NCBI GenBank assembly: GCA_963710815.1
Contig: CAVQCA010000024.1
Coordinates: 1-57,868 of the forward strand
Direction: 5' to 3'
From: CAVQCA01 sp963710815
GTDB lineage: Bacteria > Pseudomonadota > Gammaproteobacteria > UBA9214
DNA: 57,868 nt
Made by a program: the position numbers and the translations under genes. This document shows positions 9,177 through 19,625 of this stretch, one piece after another; positions within the stretch are counted from its first letter, which is position 1, and each line of letters opens with the position of its first letter. The notes under the pieces are model-generated. The model was not told where the DNA came from, did no database searches, and saw only the letters and a program-made list of their open reading frames with translations.

Positions 9177-10046
9177 GTGCCAACACTGTTGAATAACAAA
9201 TCGCCTACCGTAAATGCGATGACGGTTGACGTAGAGGATTATTTCCAGGTCTCGGCATTCGAGGATGTGATCGACCGCCGTGACTGGGATAACATACCCC
9301 GCCGGGTCGAATACAATACGGACCGGATTCTCGAACTGTTTGCCGAACATGACGTCCATGCGACCTTCTTTACCCTGGGGTGGGTGGCGGAACGCTGCCC
9401 GCAGCTGGTGCGGCGGATTGTCGATTCCGGACATGAGCTGGCCAGCCATGGGCTTTCGCATGTTCGTGTGACGCAGCAGTCACCCGAGGAATTCAGACAG
9501 GATATTCTCCGGTCAAAAGCATTGCTTGAGGACACCGCCGGTTGTGCGGTGCGAGGTTACCGGGCCGCCAGCTATTCAATCGTCACCAGCACTCTCTGGG
9601 CGCATGACCAGCTCCATGAGGCGGGATACCAGTACAGTTCCAGCATCTACCCCATCCGTCATGATCTCTACGGGATACCCGGGGCGCCGCGGTTTCCCTT
9701 CCGGAACCGGGAGCAGGGTCTGCTGGAGATACCCATCACCACGGTATCCCTGCTGGGGGGCAACTTCCCCTGTGGTGGTGGAGGTTACTTTCGTTTGCTT
9801 CCCTATGCGATCTCCCGCTGGGCCATGCGGCATGTCAATCAGAAGGACGCTCAGCCGTGTGTGTTCTACTTCCATCCCTGGGAAATCGACCCCGATCAGC
9901 CAAGGCAGGCCGGCATCCGCTGGAAAACCCGATTTCGGCACTATCTGAATCTCGACCGCATGAGCTCCAGGCTGCAGCGGCTTCTGAGCGATTTTTTGTG
10001 GGACCGCATGGACAGTGTTTTTCTCCGCGGGGAGGCGAGCGGATGA
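9177..10046 (+). CDS. XrtA-type polysaccharide deacetylase (NodB family)
   Basis: A carbohydrate esterase 4-type deacetylase of the subtype linked to PEP-CTERM EPS loci (TIGR03006-like). It removes N- or O-acetyl groups from the polymer or its precursors. The catalytic Asp motif is MTVDVEDYFQV. The metal-binding His pair is in SGHELASHGLSHV, and the C-terminal motif is VFYFHPWEIDPDQPRQ. The start is taken as GTG 9177, because GGGAGA at 9160-9165 sits 11 bases upstream; an in-frame TTG at 9156 and ATG 9219 are alternatives. The last codons overlap the next start (ATGA), so it is coupled to the FemAB-like gene. Confidence 0.9.
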   Translation: MPTLLNNKSPTVNAMTVDVEDYFQVSAFEDVIDRRDWDNIPRRVEYNTDRILELFAEHDVHATFFTLGWVAERCPQLVRRIVDSGHELASHGLSHVRVTQQSPEEFRQDILRSKALLEDTAGCAVRGYRAASYSIVTSTLWAHDQLHEAGYQYSSSIYPIRHDLYGIPGAPRFPFRNREQGLLEIPITTVSLLGGNFPCGGGGYFRLLPYAISRWAMRHVNQKDAQPCVFYFHPWEIDPDQPRQAGIRWKTRFRHYLNLDRMSSRLQRLLSDFLWDRMDSVFLRGEASG

Positions 10047-11122
10047 GCCGGAGCGGGAGTGCGATGTTGAATCAAACCCCGTCCGTGCAGACTGCAACGC
10101 ATCGGGTACAGCTGCTTTCGCCGGAAAAAGAACAGCAGTGGGATGAGTACGTGGAGGCCTGTCCGCAGGCCACGTTTTTTCATCGGGCCGGATGGAAAAA
10201 AGTCATTGAGGGCGCCTTCCGCCACCGCACCTATTACCTCTACTCCGAATCCCGTGGGGCGATTACCGGGGTGCTGCCGCTTGGCCACATCAAGAGCCGC
10301 CTGTTTGGCAATGCACTGATCTCAACCCCTTTCTGTGTCTACGGCGGGATCGCTACCGAAGACAGGGAAGCGCACGGGCTGCTGGAAACCGCCGCCTGTG
10401 AACTGGCCCGTGAACTCGGGGTGGATTACCTGGAAATGCGCAATCGGCAGCCCTGCCGTGCGGACTGGCCGACCAAAGAACTCTATGTCACGTTTCGCAA
10501 GGCCATCGATCCCGACCCGGAGAAGAATCTCCTGGCCATCCCGCGCAAGCAGCGCGCCATGGTACGCAAGGGCATCGAGGCGGGTCTCGAAAGCGAGTTT
10601 GATCAAACGGCTGATCGGCTCTATTCCGCCTATTCCGAGAGTGTGCGCAGTCTCGGCACGCCGGTATTTTCCCGCGCCTATTTCGAACTGCTGCGGGAAG
10701 CCTTCAGCGACTGCAGCGATATCCTGACGGTCACGCATCGGGGTGAGCTGGTCGGCAGTGTGCTGAGCTTCTACTTTCGCGACGAGGTCCTGCCTTACTA
10801 CGGCGGGGGCACGGCGCGCGCGCGCCAGCTCAAGGGCAACGATTTCATGTACTGGGAACTGATGCGGCGCAGCGGCGAACGCGGGATACGTCTTTTTGAT
10901 TACGGGCGCAGCAAACAGGGGTCGGGTTCCTGGAGCTTCAAGAAGAACTGGGGGTTCGAGCCCAGCCCGCTCTACTACGAGTACTATCTGGTCAAGGCCA
11001 GGCAGATGCCGGACATCAGCCCGATGAACCCGAAATACGGTATGTTTATTAACGCCTGGAAGCGCCTTCCCCTGCCGGCAACCCGGCTCATTGGTCCCCT
11101 GCTGGCACGTAACCTGGGCTGA
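10043..11122 (+). CDS. FemAB-like protein of PEP-CTERM systems (GNAT fold)
   Basis: FemAB/peptidoglycan-interpeptide-ligase-like protein with a GNAT-type core, of the exosortase-associated subtype (TIGR03019-like). Features include FHRAGWKKVIEGAF near the N-terminus, the core GELVGSVLSFYF with YYGGGTARARQLKGNDFMYW, and the C-terminal signature FDYGRSKQGSGSWSFKKNWG. It is 359 residues when started at ATG 10043, which overlaps the deacetylase stop. An open frame extends further upstream but lies inside the deacetylase gene, so the longer start is not used. The likely job is transfer of an aminoacyl or acyl group to an amine, possibly a sugar amine freed by the deacetylase. The real substrate is unknown. 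Confidence 0.85.
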   Translation: MSRSGSAMLNQTPSVQTATHRVQLLSPEKEQQWDEYVEACPQATFFHRAGWKKVIEGAFRHRTYYLYSESRGAITGVLPLGHIKSRLFGNALISTPFCVYGGIATEDREAHGLLETAACELARELGVDYLEMRNRQPCRADWPTKELYVTFRKAIDPDPEKNLLAIPRKQRAMVRKGIEAGLESEFDQTADRLYSAYSESVRSLGTPVFSRAYFELLREAFSDCSDILTVTHRGELVGSVLSFYFRDEVLPYYGGGTARARQLKGNDFMYWELMRRSGERGIRLFDYGRSKQGSGSWSFKKNWGFEPSPLYYEYYLVKARQMPDISPMNPKYGMFINAWKRLPLPATRLIGPLLARNLG

Positions 11123-11126
11123 GACA

Positions 11127-12350
11127 ATGAAGGAATTGCTGTTTCTTGCGCATCGCATCCCCTACCCACCCAACAAGGGGGACAAGATTCGTTCCTGGCA
11201 TATCCTCAAGCACCTGGCGCGTTCTTACCGTGTTCACCTCGGTGCCTTTGTCGATGACCCGGGTGACTGGCGCTATCGAGACAAGATTGAGGAATTGTGC
11301 GCATCGACCTGCCTGTTACCTTTGCAGCCGACTGCTGCGAAGTTGAGCAGTCTGGGTGGGCTGTTCCGTGGCACGGCGCTGAGTCTTTCCTATTTCCGGG
11401 ATCGACGCATGCAGCGTTGGGTCAATACGACGCTGGTGCGTCCCGGGATGCAAAAGGTCTTCGTGTTTTCCTCGCCGATGGCCCAGTATGTACTGAGTTC
11501 AAACTCACCGGAACTGCGGCGTGTGATTGATTTCGTGGACGTTGATTCGGACAAGTGGCGGCAGTATGCCGAGCGCAAGTCCTGGCCGTTCAGCTGGTTA
11601 TACCGGAGGGAAGGGGAGACCCTGCTGAGGTTCGAACGGGAGATAGCCCGGGAGTTTGATGCCAGTCTTTTTGTTTCGGCCGAAGAAGCCACCTTGTTCC
11701 GGCGGCTGGTCCCGGAGGCCGCGGATACTATCGACTACCTGGAGAATGGTGTCGATCATGATTACTTCACACCAGACGCCGGTTATGAGGATCCTTATGC
11801 CGGTTGTCGTGAGGTGCTGGTGTTTACCGGTGCCATGGATTACTGGGCAAACATCGATGCCGTCAAATGGTTTGCGCAGGAGGTCTTTCCTCAGATCCGG
11901 AACGCAGTTGAAACCGCCCGGTTCGCCATTGTCGGCGCGCGACCGTCCGGTGAAGTGCGGGCACTGGCGTCGATCCCCGGAGTGATGGTCACGGGCGCCG
12001 TAAAGGATATTCGACCCTATCTGGCTCATGCACGGGCGACCGTAGCGCCGTTGCGTATCGCGCGTGGTGTGCAGAACAAGGTCCTGGAGGCCATGGCCAT
12101 GGCGAGGCCGGTGGTGGCAACCCGGGTTGCCGTCGAAGGCATTGATATCGCAGGCGAAGACGGCCTCAAGGTCGCCGATGACAGGCATGAATTTGCGGAA
12201 GAAATTATTGCACTACTGAGATCACCTGCTTCCCCCCAGGTCATGAACTCGCGGCACTGGGTTTGCCAGCGATATGACTGGGAGCGCAACCTTGAAAAGT
12301 TACAGGAGCTGTTCGGGAGCCGGCAATTCGAGCTAAAGGCTATTGCATGA
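11127..12350 (+). CDS. XrtA-associated family-4-type glycosyltransferase (Stp1-like)
   Basis: Sugar transferase of the TIGR03087 type found in PEP-CTERM/EPS clusters, a GT-B fold enzyme. The N-terminus LFLAHRIPYPPNKGDKIRSW is the typical start of this family. The nucleotide-sugar binding half holds VLVFTGAMDYWANIDAVKWF and RIARGVQNKVLEAMAMARPV, with the EAMAMARPVVATRV segment carrying the conserved Glu. The ATG at 11127 comes 5 bases after the FemAB stop; a longer in-frame start at 11091 would lie inside that gene. It is intact at 407 residues. It adds one sugar to the lipid-linked repeat unit; donor and linkage cannot be read from sequence. Confidence 0.88.
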   Translation: MKELLFLAHRIPYPPNKGDKIRSWHILKHLARSYRVHLGAFVDDPGDWRYRDKIEELCASTCLLPLQPTAAKLSSLGGLFRGTALSLSYFRDRRMQRWVNTTLVRPGMQKVFVFSSPMAQYVLSSNSPELRRVIDFVDVDSDKWRQYAERKSWPFSWLYRREGETLLRFEREIAREFDASLFVSAEEATLFRRLVPEAADTIDYLENGVDHDYFTPDAGYEDPYAGCREVLVFTGAMDYWANIDAVKWFAQEVFPQIRNAVETARFAIVGARPSGEVRALASIPGVMVTGAVKDIRPYLAHARATVAPLRIARGVQNKVLEAMAMARPVVATRVAVEGIDIAGEDGLKVADDRHEFAEEIIALLRSPASPQVMNSRHWVCQRYDWERNLEKLQELFGSRQFELKAIA

Positions 12351-12526
12351 ATATATCGAGGGTTTCAGTAATGTATTGGGCATGGTGTCCAATCACCAAA
12401 GACAAACAATGCGTCTTTTCTCCATTTGATGCCCTCACCCCAACCCTCTCCCGAAGGGAGAGGGAGTTTAAGGGCCAGCAGCGGCATGAAAACTGTTTGA
12501 TTTGTTTCAAGCTCCAGGGTGTTTAA
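12351..12526. other. intergenic gap before the exosortase
   Basis: 176 bases without a gene. It contains the dispersed repeat and strong hairpin at 12431-12466. The upstream operon ends at 12350, so the exosortase may be transcribed from its own promoter here. Confidence 0.5.
12431..12466. repeat. dispersed CCTCTCCC hairpin repeat
   Basis: CCCTCTCCC (12444-12452), loop GAA, GGGAGAGGG (12456-12464): a perfect 9-bp stem, preceded by GCCCTCACCCCAA. This is a common dispersed intergenic element in proteobacteria. It could also stop transcription, but only a short AGTTT follows. Confidence 0.6.
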
Positions 12527-14059
12527 ATGCCGCCTTCACACACACCGATTCTGACGAGGTATGCGGGCTCACTGTTGAGCTTGCAGGGTTTCCTGTACCT
12601 GTGCCTTGCAGGGCTGTTCGCTTTTGCCTATCTGGATACCTTCAGGCAACTCTGGTACTACTGGATCGAGGGCATGAACTGGCAGTTTCTTGTCCCGATT
12701 GCCTTTGTATACATGCTCTGGGATCGCAAGGATCTCTATGCCGGATTGCCTAGAGCGCCGAGCATTCTGCCAGGTTTGCTATTGCTGTTAACCGGATGCG
12801 CGTTATTGATTGTCGGTCAGCTCAGCAGCACGCAAAGCCTGCGTGAAATATCAATCGTCATCAATATTTTTGGTCTCGTTTTTCTGCTCTTTGGTACCAA
12901 GCATGTCAGGGCTCTTTTCTGGCCGCTGATCTACCTCGTGCTGATGTTATCGGTGACTTCCGGGCTGCTGGGCACGCTCCGACACCCGTTAAAACTGATC
13001 GCTGCAACAGTCGCTGCGAATGCACTTCAAATGGCGGGTTATGCTGTTTATCGCGACGGGTCATTTCTACAGCTTCCGCATATTACCATCGAGGTTGCGG
13101 ATTCCTGCAGTGGCCTTAACCAAATAATCTCATCCATCGCGCTGGGGATACCGATCGCCTTTACGATCCTGAATAAATGGTGGAAACGGATTGCCATCAT
13201 TTTATTTTCCCTGATGCTTGGTCTTGTCATGAACTGGATCCGGGTCTTTCTGATTGCGACCTGGAACTATGCCTCGGCCAAGGAGGTGATTCACGGGCCG
13301 TATGACATCTATAAGATGCCCTTCATTTTCCTGGTCGGTGTTTTCATTACCCTGGCTGTGGCACTGGCCATCGCTGACAAGACGGATGCTCGAGCCAGCA
13401 CTGGCGACCAGGGAATCTCCTCCGGTAAGGTTGCAGCGCGGTCTGCTGACAGGAGTATTGTGCGTGCATCGGTCGTTGCCCTGCTTGTTTTCTTGATAAC
13501 CGCCGTTTACCTGAATACGTGGAAAGCCGAGGCCGTTAATTTGCAAGGCGGATTCTCCGGCTTTCCTATGACAATTGCAGGCTTTCAGGGCAAGCCAATA
13601 GACGGGCTTGAAAAACCGTTCTATACAGGCCTGGCGCCTGATGAACTCATTGCCAGTTATATTAATCAGGCCAATGAGACTGCCAGGGTTTATATCGGGT
13701 ATTTCCCTTCGCAGAACCAGCAGGCGGAATTGATCGACTATCGCTACAACTGGCTTCAAGATGGCGCCGAGCCCGTTGAGTTGCCATCTCACCCGGCAAT
13801 ATCCATGAAGAGGAACCGCGTACGGACTGGCGACAGGAACGTTACCGTGTTCTTCTCGTACGATATCAATGGCAGAAATATCATCGATCCGAAACTTGCG
13901 AAGCTGGCGACAGTTTTTGATGCACTGATGCATCGACACAACAATGGCGCCATTATCATGGTTATCTTTGACAAGGAATCGAATGAACTTTCAAACAACG
14001 AACAGGCATTTCTGAGACAAGTAGTGAACATGGCGTATGATCGCCTGCCAGGCACCTAG
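12527..14059 (+). CDS. exosortase fused to an EpsI domain (XrtA by context)
   Basis: Integral-membrane transpeptidase-like protein that recognises PEP-CTERM tails. Residues about 15-290 are a multi-spanning exosortase domain. The catalytic triad is visible as Cys194 (VADSCSGLNQIISS), Arg239 (MNWIRVFLIATWNY) and His256 (EVIHGPYDIYKM). Residues about 320-510 form a soluble EpsI-type domain (FPMTIAGFQGKPIDG and VYIGYFPSQNQQAELIDY), a fusion known for exosortase A. The segment before the active site (GMNWQFLVPIAFVYMLWDRK) lacks the FAHG-type motif I would expect of XrtA, and the Arg and His surroundings also differ. The locus says XrtA, but the sequence may be a divergent class. It is intact at 510 residues. 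Confidence 0.85.
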   Translation: MPPSHTPILTRYAGSLLSLQGFLYLCLAGLFAFAYLDTFRQLWYYWIEGMNWQFLVPIAFVYMLWDRKDLYAGLPRAPSILPGLLLLLTGCALLIVGQLSSTQSLREISIVINIFGLVFLLFGTKHVRALFWPLIYLVLMLSVTSGLLGTLRHPLKLIAATVAANALQMAGYAVYRDGSFLQLPHITIEVADSCSGLNQIISSIALGIPIAFTILNKWWKRIAIILFSLMLGLVMNWIRVFLIATWNYASAKEVIHGPYDIYKMPFIFLVGVFITLAVALAIADKTDARASTGDQGISSGKVAARSADRSIVRASVVALLVFLITAVYLNTWKAEAVNLQGGFSGFPMTIAGFQGKPIDGLEKPFYTGLAPDELIASYINQANETARVYIGYFPSQNQQAELIDYRYNWLQDGAEPVELPSHPAISMKRNRVRTGDRNVTVFFSYDINGRNIIDPKLAKLATVFDALMHRHNNGAIIMVIFDKESNELSNNEQAFLRQVVNMAYDRLPGT

Positions 14060-14163
14060 TGGTATTGAGCTGACGCTTCCATGTGTGTGAAACATACCGA
14101 TATGAAAGTCCTTTTGAAATCTGCACAATCGGGGGTTGAGGACCCGGGAGTTAAGGATCAGGG

Positions 14164-16465
14164 ATGTTGAAGAACACCCTCAAGAGGGTTTCTGCAAATG
14201 GCCTGTACTGGACGGGGCTGCTGCCTATACTCGGGCGGTTCAGTGGCAATCTGACCATACTTGTATTTCACCGGGTTGTGACAGAAGAAGAAAGGGCGCA
14301 AAGTCTGAACAAGCCGATGCTGATCACGGAAGCCCAGTTTGAGTCGACCCTCAAGGCAATTCGTTGCTATTGTCGTCCCGTATCCCTCGCAGATGCGGTA
14401 CAAAACATCAAGGCGGGGCGCAAATTCGAACCAGGTACTGTGGCAATTACCTTCGATGATGGCTACTACGATGTCTATCAGAGAGCGTATCCCATTGCTC
14501 AAGTCGTACGATATCCCGGCCACCCTGTTCGTTACCACCGGCGTAATCGATAATCCGCAACATTACCTCTGGTGGGATGAAGTGGATTATTTCTGCAGAT
14601 CGGGCAGGATTGGTTCAATTATGCCGGGCGAAGGGCATTCCGAAGATTTCAAGCGTGCGCTTGATTATATTTCACAATTGCCAGAGAACAGAACGGAGCA
14701 TATCGAGGCGCAAATCCGGCATGCCTTTGCTCATATGCCGGTAGCGGAGCGTGACCGTTTTGTCGGATTAATCCGGGGAATGGCTTGCGAGTCGGGGCCG
14801 CGGACGCAGTTGATGTTGAGCTGGGATAACATCAGAGAGATGTCTGACCTGTTCGAGGTCGCCAACCATACTGTGAATCACCCCTTGTTGAGTACGCTGG
14901 GTTCGGCGGAAATTCGCCAGGAGATTGAAGACGCAAAGGTGAAAATCGAAAAAGAAACGGCAAGACAATGCAGGGGGCTGGCGTATCCCTCGGGAGATTA
15001 CTCGAATAATGTAGTTTCAATAGCCGAATCACTTGGGTTTGAATATGCGGTAACGACCCGATTTTCCAATAACTCACACACTTCCAGTCTCATGTGTCTT
15101 GGTCGCAAGGATGCGGGCTATCTGTATCTCGACAATAAAATATCGTCTGCGTATTTCAATGCCGTATTGGCCGGTGCGACTGACTGGCTCAGGGGGCGGG
15201 GTAAAGGTAGAAATGCGGGTGCGACTGCGGCGTCCGCTAAAAATCATTCGAGAGATACAGGCGGCGGTAAGGAGGCAGACGCTAACGATTCTGGCACATT
15301 GCCGCTCATCGTGCATGTCGTGCATCATTTGAGCGTCGGCGGGCTTGAGAACGGACTCGTCAATCTTGTCAATCGACTCCCGCAAAATGCGTACCGGCAT
15401 GCGATTGTCTGCATGACGGATTATTCGGACTTCAAGGAACGGATCAAGAAACCGGATGTCGAGGTATACGCACTGCACAAGCGCCCTGGCAAGGGCTTGA
15501 AGGTCTATCTGGACCTTTGGCGTCTGTTCCGACGGCTTAAACCTGATGTCGTCCATACCCGTAATATTGCCACACTGGAAGCGCAGTTGCCGGCACTGCT
15601 TGCCGGTGTGCCCCTTCGTGTCCATGGTGAACACGGGCGAGATTCCAGGGATATCGACGGAAAGAATACGAAATACCAATACCTCCGCAAAATATTCAGG
15701 CCTCTGATAACTCACTATATTGCGCTGTCGTTTGACCTGCGCGAGTACCTGCAGGGGCAGGTGGGGGTTTCAGGACATAAAATTTCGCATATATGTAACG
15801 GTGTGGATACTGAACACTTCACGCAGGCCAGAGAAAAGCCAAAAACGCTCCTGCCGGACGGGTTCAACGGCAAAGATATATTTATCATCGGCACGGTCGG
15901 TCGCATGGAGCCGGAGAAAGATCCAGTGACGCTGGCAAAAGCATTCATTCAATTGCTGAATGAGTACCCGCAGGCCCGCCAGAATCTAAGACTGGTCATG
16001 ATTGGTGATGGTGTTCTGCTGGAACCGGTCAAAGCATTGCTCGCTCAGGCTGATGTAACGGAGCTGACCTGGCTGCCCGGAGAGCGTGATGACGTGTCTA
16101 TATTGCTTCAGACCATGGATGTGTTTGTACTTTCCTCTCTGGTGGAAGGCATATCGAATACGATCCTGGAGGCAATGGCCAGCGGCTTGCCGGTAGTCGC
16201 GACCCGGGTCGGTGGTAACAGTGAGATTGTAGACGAGGATGTGACCGGATTACTGGTGCCACGCAGAGATCCGGCGTCATTGGCGGCGGCTATCCACCGG
16301 TACTTCAGGGATCCGGGGATGCGACGACGACATGGCGCCCTGGCGCGCAGACGTATCGAAGAAGGGTTCAGCATTGATAAGATGGTACAACAATATCATG
16401 ATCTTTATGACAGACTATTGTATTCGAACAGGAAAACAACCCTTTTGAGCAGGTCTACCTATTAA
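14164..16465 (+). CDS. polysaccharide deacetylase fused to a glycosyltransferase, one frameshift
   Basis: Two domains in one gene. The N-terminal about 330 residues are a NodB-type deacetylase: ILVFHRVV, TFDDGYYDVY and FEVANHTVNHPLL with the metal His pair, and LAYPSGDYSNNV. A charged low-complexity linker lies at about 15195-15300. A family-4-type glycosyltransferase of the TIGR03088 type (Stp2) then starts at VVHHLSVGGLENGLVNLVN and contains EGISNTILEAMASGLPVVAT. The frame breaks once near 14500: removing one base gives a continuous YPLLKSYDIPATLFVTTG. From about 14512 to the stop the frame is open through linker and glycosyltransferase, so the fusion itself does not depend on a correction. 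In relatives these are usually separate genes. Confidence 0.75.
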
Positions 16466-16493
16466 TCTGGCACTGGAATGTCTGAAGTAGCAC

Positions 16494-18434
16494 ATGTGCG
16501 GCATCGCTGGAATATTTGATACCCGAGAACAGCGTCCCATCGATGAAGGACTGCTGGAACGCATGAACCAGTCCCAGATTCATCGCGGGCCGGATGATGG
16601 CGGGCTACACGTGGAGCCAGGGGTCGGCCTGGCGCACCGCCGCCTGTCGATTATCGACCTGTCCGGCGGGCACCAGCCGCTATTCAATGAAGACGGTTCG
16701 GTGGTGGTGGTTTACAACGGCGAGATTTACAACTTTCCTGAGCTCACCACGGAGTTACTCGCGGCCGGCCATCACTTCAGAACCCACTGCGATACCGAGG
16801 TCATTGTCCATGCCTGGGAGGAGTGGGGTGAGGAGTGCGTCGACCCGTTTCGGGGCATGTTTGCCTTTGCCATCTGGGACCGCAACCGGCGACACCCTGT
16901 TCCTGGCCCGCGACCGCCTGGGCATCAAGCCCCTGTATTACGCCCTGCTGCCAGACGGGCGGCTGCTGTTCGGCTCGGAGCTCAAGTCCCTGCTCGTTCA
17001 TCCGACGGGCTGCCAAGAAAGACAGACCCGCGTTCGGTGGAGGACTATTTCGCCTACGGCTATGTCCCGGAGCCACAGACCATCTTTAGCGGATGTCTTC
17101 AAGCTGCCTCCCGGTCATACCCTGACCGTACGGCGCGGTGAGGCCAGGCTCGCAGCCGCGGCAGTACTGGGACGTGGACTTCTGATCCCGAACGGCATGC
17201 ACCGATGAACGCGAGGCGCGTGAGCAACTGATCGAGCGGCTGCGAGGAGGCGGTGAGGATGCGCCTGATCGCCGATGTGCCGCTGGGCGCCTTCCTGTCC
17301 GGCGGTGTGGATTCCAGCGCCGTGGTGGCCATGATGGCGGGTCTGAACAGCGAGCCCGTCAATACCTGTTCCATCTCCTTCGGCGATCCTGACTTCAATG
17401 AGGCCACTATCGCCGCCATGGTGGCGCGAGCGCTACGCAGACCCATCACCACGTGGAGCAGGTGGAGCCCGGACGATTTCGACCTGATAGACCGACTCGT
17501 CGGGCATCTACGACGAGCCGTTCGCCGACAGCTCGGCCATGCCGACTTACCGGGTCTGTGAACTGGCGCGCAAGCACGTGACGGTGGCGCTGTCCGGCGA
17601 CGGCGGCGACGAAAATCTTGCCGGCTACCGGCGCTACCGCTGGCACCTGTATGAAGAACGCATGCGGGCCATGCTGCCCTAGCGCTGCGCCGGCCGCTGT
17701 TCGGCACCCTGGCCGGATATATCCGAAGGCGGACTGGGCGCCGAAGGTGCTGCGCGCCAAGTCGACCTTCGAGGCCCTGGCCAGGGATGCCGTGGAGGGC
17801 TATTTCCACAGTGTCTCGATCCTGGGTGATGCGCCTACGCGCGCGGCTGTTCAGCGGCGCATTCCGCCGCGAGCTGCAGGGCTACCAGGCGGTCGAGGTG
17901 CTTCGCGCGCATGCCGCACACGCCCCCGAGCACCCCCTGTCGCGGGTCCAGTACCTGGACCTGAAGACCTATCTGGTGGGCGACATTCTGACCAAGGTGG
18001 ACCGCGCCAGCATGGCCCATTCCCTCGAGGTGCGGGTCCCCATACTGGATCACAAGCTCGTCGAATGGATGGCAGGACTGCCGCCGGAGTTCAAATTGCG
18101 CGGCCGGGAGGGCAAGTACCTGTTAAAGAAGTCCATGGAGTCCCGTCTCCCGGATGAGATCCTGTACCGACCCAAGATGGGCTTTGCGGTGCCGCTGGCC
18201 AGCTGGTTCCGGGGTCCGCTCCGGGAGCGGGTCAGAAAGGCGTTGCTGGGTCCCGAAATGCTGGATAGCGGCATCTTCGACAGCGGCTTCCTGCGGCAGG
18301 TGGTGGAGCAGCACCAGTCCGGGCGCAGGGATTTCAGCGCCCCCATCTGGACCCTGCTGATGTTCGAGGCCTTCCTGCGCAAGCTGCAGGATCATAACGG
18401 GGCTGGCCACGATGCGCGTGCTGCATATCCTTGA
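16494..18434 (+). CDS. XrtA-associated AsnB-like amidotransferase, many frameshifts
   Basis: Class II glutamine amidotransferase/asparagine synthase of the exosortase A type (TIGR03108-like). It is expected to transfer ammonia from glutamine to a carboxyl group, probably of a uronic acid or acyl substituent. The N-terminus is MCGIAGIFDTREQRP with the catalytic Cys2. Later motifs, each in some frame, are QIHRGPDDGG, YNGEIYNF, FLARDRLGIKPLYYALL, FLSGGVDSSAV (ATP loop), VALSGDGGDENLAGYRRY and EVRVPILDHKLVEW. At least nine single-base indels are needed between about 16880 and 17850; the ends are clean. Every conserved motif survives, which argues for local sequence error rather than decay. The 3' end overlaps the next gene by 23 bases. 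Confidence 0.7.
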
Positions 18435-19623
18435 CCATTCCGTCCCCCTGCACAGCGGCTATACCTTTCGCACCCGTGCGATCCTCGAGCAGCAACGCGC
18501 GTTAGGCTGGGAAACGTTCCAGTTGACCAGCACCAAGCAGGGCAAGACCGGGGCCGCGGTTGAGCAGGTTGGCGAACTGACTTTCTACCGGACGCAGCCG
18601 CCTTCGGGAAGCATGGACCGCTTGCCGGTCATCAACCAGCTGGCGGTGGTGACCGGGCTTGAAAGGCGACTGGCCGAGGTGATCCCTGAGGTGAAGCCGG
18701 ACCTGCTGCATGCCCATTCACCGGCGCTGAACGGGCTGGCGGCACTGCGCGCCGCCAGACGCTCCGGAATACCGCTCGTTTACGAGGTGCGCGCCTTCTG
18801 GGAAGATGCGGCGGTAGACCACGGGACCAGCCGCGAGGGCGGGCTGCGCTATCGCCTGACCCGCGCACTGGAAACCCATGTGCTGAAACATGCAAGCGCG
18901 GTGACGACGATCTGTGAAGGCCTGCGAGGCGATATCGTGGCGCGCGGCATCCCCGGGCGAAAGGTCACCGTCATCCCCAATGCCGTGGATATCGAGCGGT
19001 TCTTGATGGACCGGCAGCCGGATCCGGGATTGCAGCAGCGGCTTGGTCTGGAGGGCAAAACGGTGCTGGGCTTTATCGGTTCCTTTTATGCCTATGAAGG
19101 CCTGGCCCTTCTGCTGCAGGCCATGCCGGGGATTCTGCAGGCGGCACCGGAGGTACGCCTGCTGCTGGTTGGCGGTGGGCCGGAAGCGCAGCGCCTGAAG
19201 CAAATCACCGCGGCCTCGGGCCTGCAGGACAGCGTTATCTTCACCGGTCGCGTTCCCCATGACGAGATATCGGAGTACTACAATCTGGTTGACATCTTTG
19301 TCTACCCGCGCCTGTCGATGCGGCTGACGGAGCTGGTTACGCCACTGAAGCCGCTGGAGGCAATGGCCCAGGGACGGCTGGTGCTGGCCTCCGATGTGGG
19401 CGGGCACCGCGAGCTGATCCGACCGGGCGAGACCGGTCAGCTGTTTCATGCCGGCAGCATGGAAGACCTGCAACGGGCAGTGCTGGCCATGCTGCGGGAT
19501 CGTGCCGCCTGGCAGGCACAGCGCGAGGCCGGCCGCCGGTTTGTGGAAAGGGAACGCACCTGGGCGGCGAGCGTGACCCGCTACCGGGATGTCTATGCCG
19601 CCGCGCTTGGCGGGGGTGACTAG
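18412..19623 (+). CDS. exosortase A-associated glycosyltransferase (TIGR04063-like)
   Basis: GT-B glycosyltransferase with the characteristic start LHILDHSVPLHSGYTFRTRA. The donor-binding half contains PNAVDIERFL, LGFIGSFYAYEGLALLLQAM and FTGRVPHDEISEYYNLVDIF. The segment LVTPLKPLEAMAQGRLVLAS carries the conserved Glu of the EX7E motif. It is intact at 403 residues with no frame problem, in contrast to the two genes around it. The start ATG lies inside the end of the amidotransferase gene, so the two are coupled. It adds a sugar to the EPS repeat unit; donor and acceptor cannot be deduced. Confidence 0.88.
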   Translation: MRVLHILDHSVPLHSGYTFRTRAILEQQRALGWETFQLTSTKQGKTGAAVEQVGELTFYRTQPPSGSMDRLPVINQLAVVTGLERRLAEVIPEVKPDLLHAHSPALNGLAALRAARRSGIPLVYEVRAFWEDAAVDHGTSREGGLRYRLTRALETHVLKHASAVTTICEGLRGDIVARGIPGRKVTVIPNAVDIERFLMDRQPDPGLQQRLGLEGKTVLGFIGSFYAYEGLALLLQAMPGILQAAPEVRLLLVGGGPEAQRLKQITAASGLQDSVIFTGRVPHDEISEYYNLVDIFVYPRLSMRLTELVTPLKPLEAMAQGRLVLASDVGGHRELIRPGETGQLFHAGSMEDLQRAVLAMLRDRAAWQAQREAGRRFVERERTWAASVTRYRDVYAAALGGGD

Positions 19624-19625
19624 GC

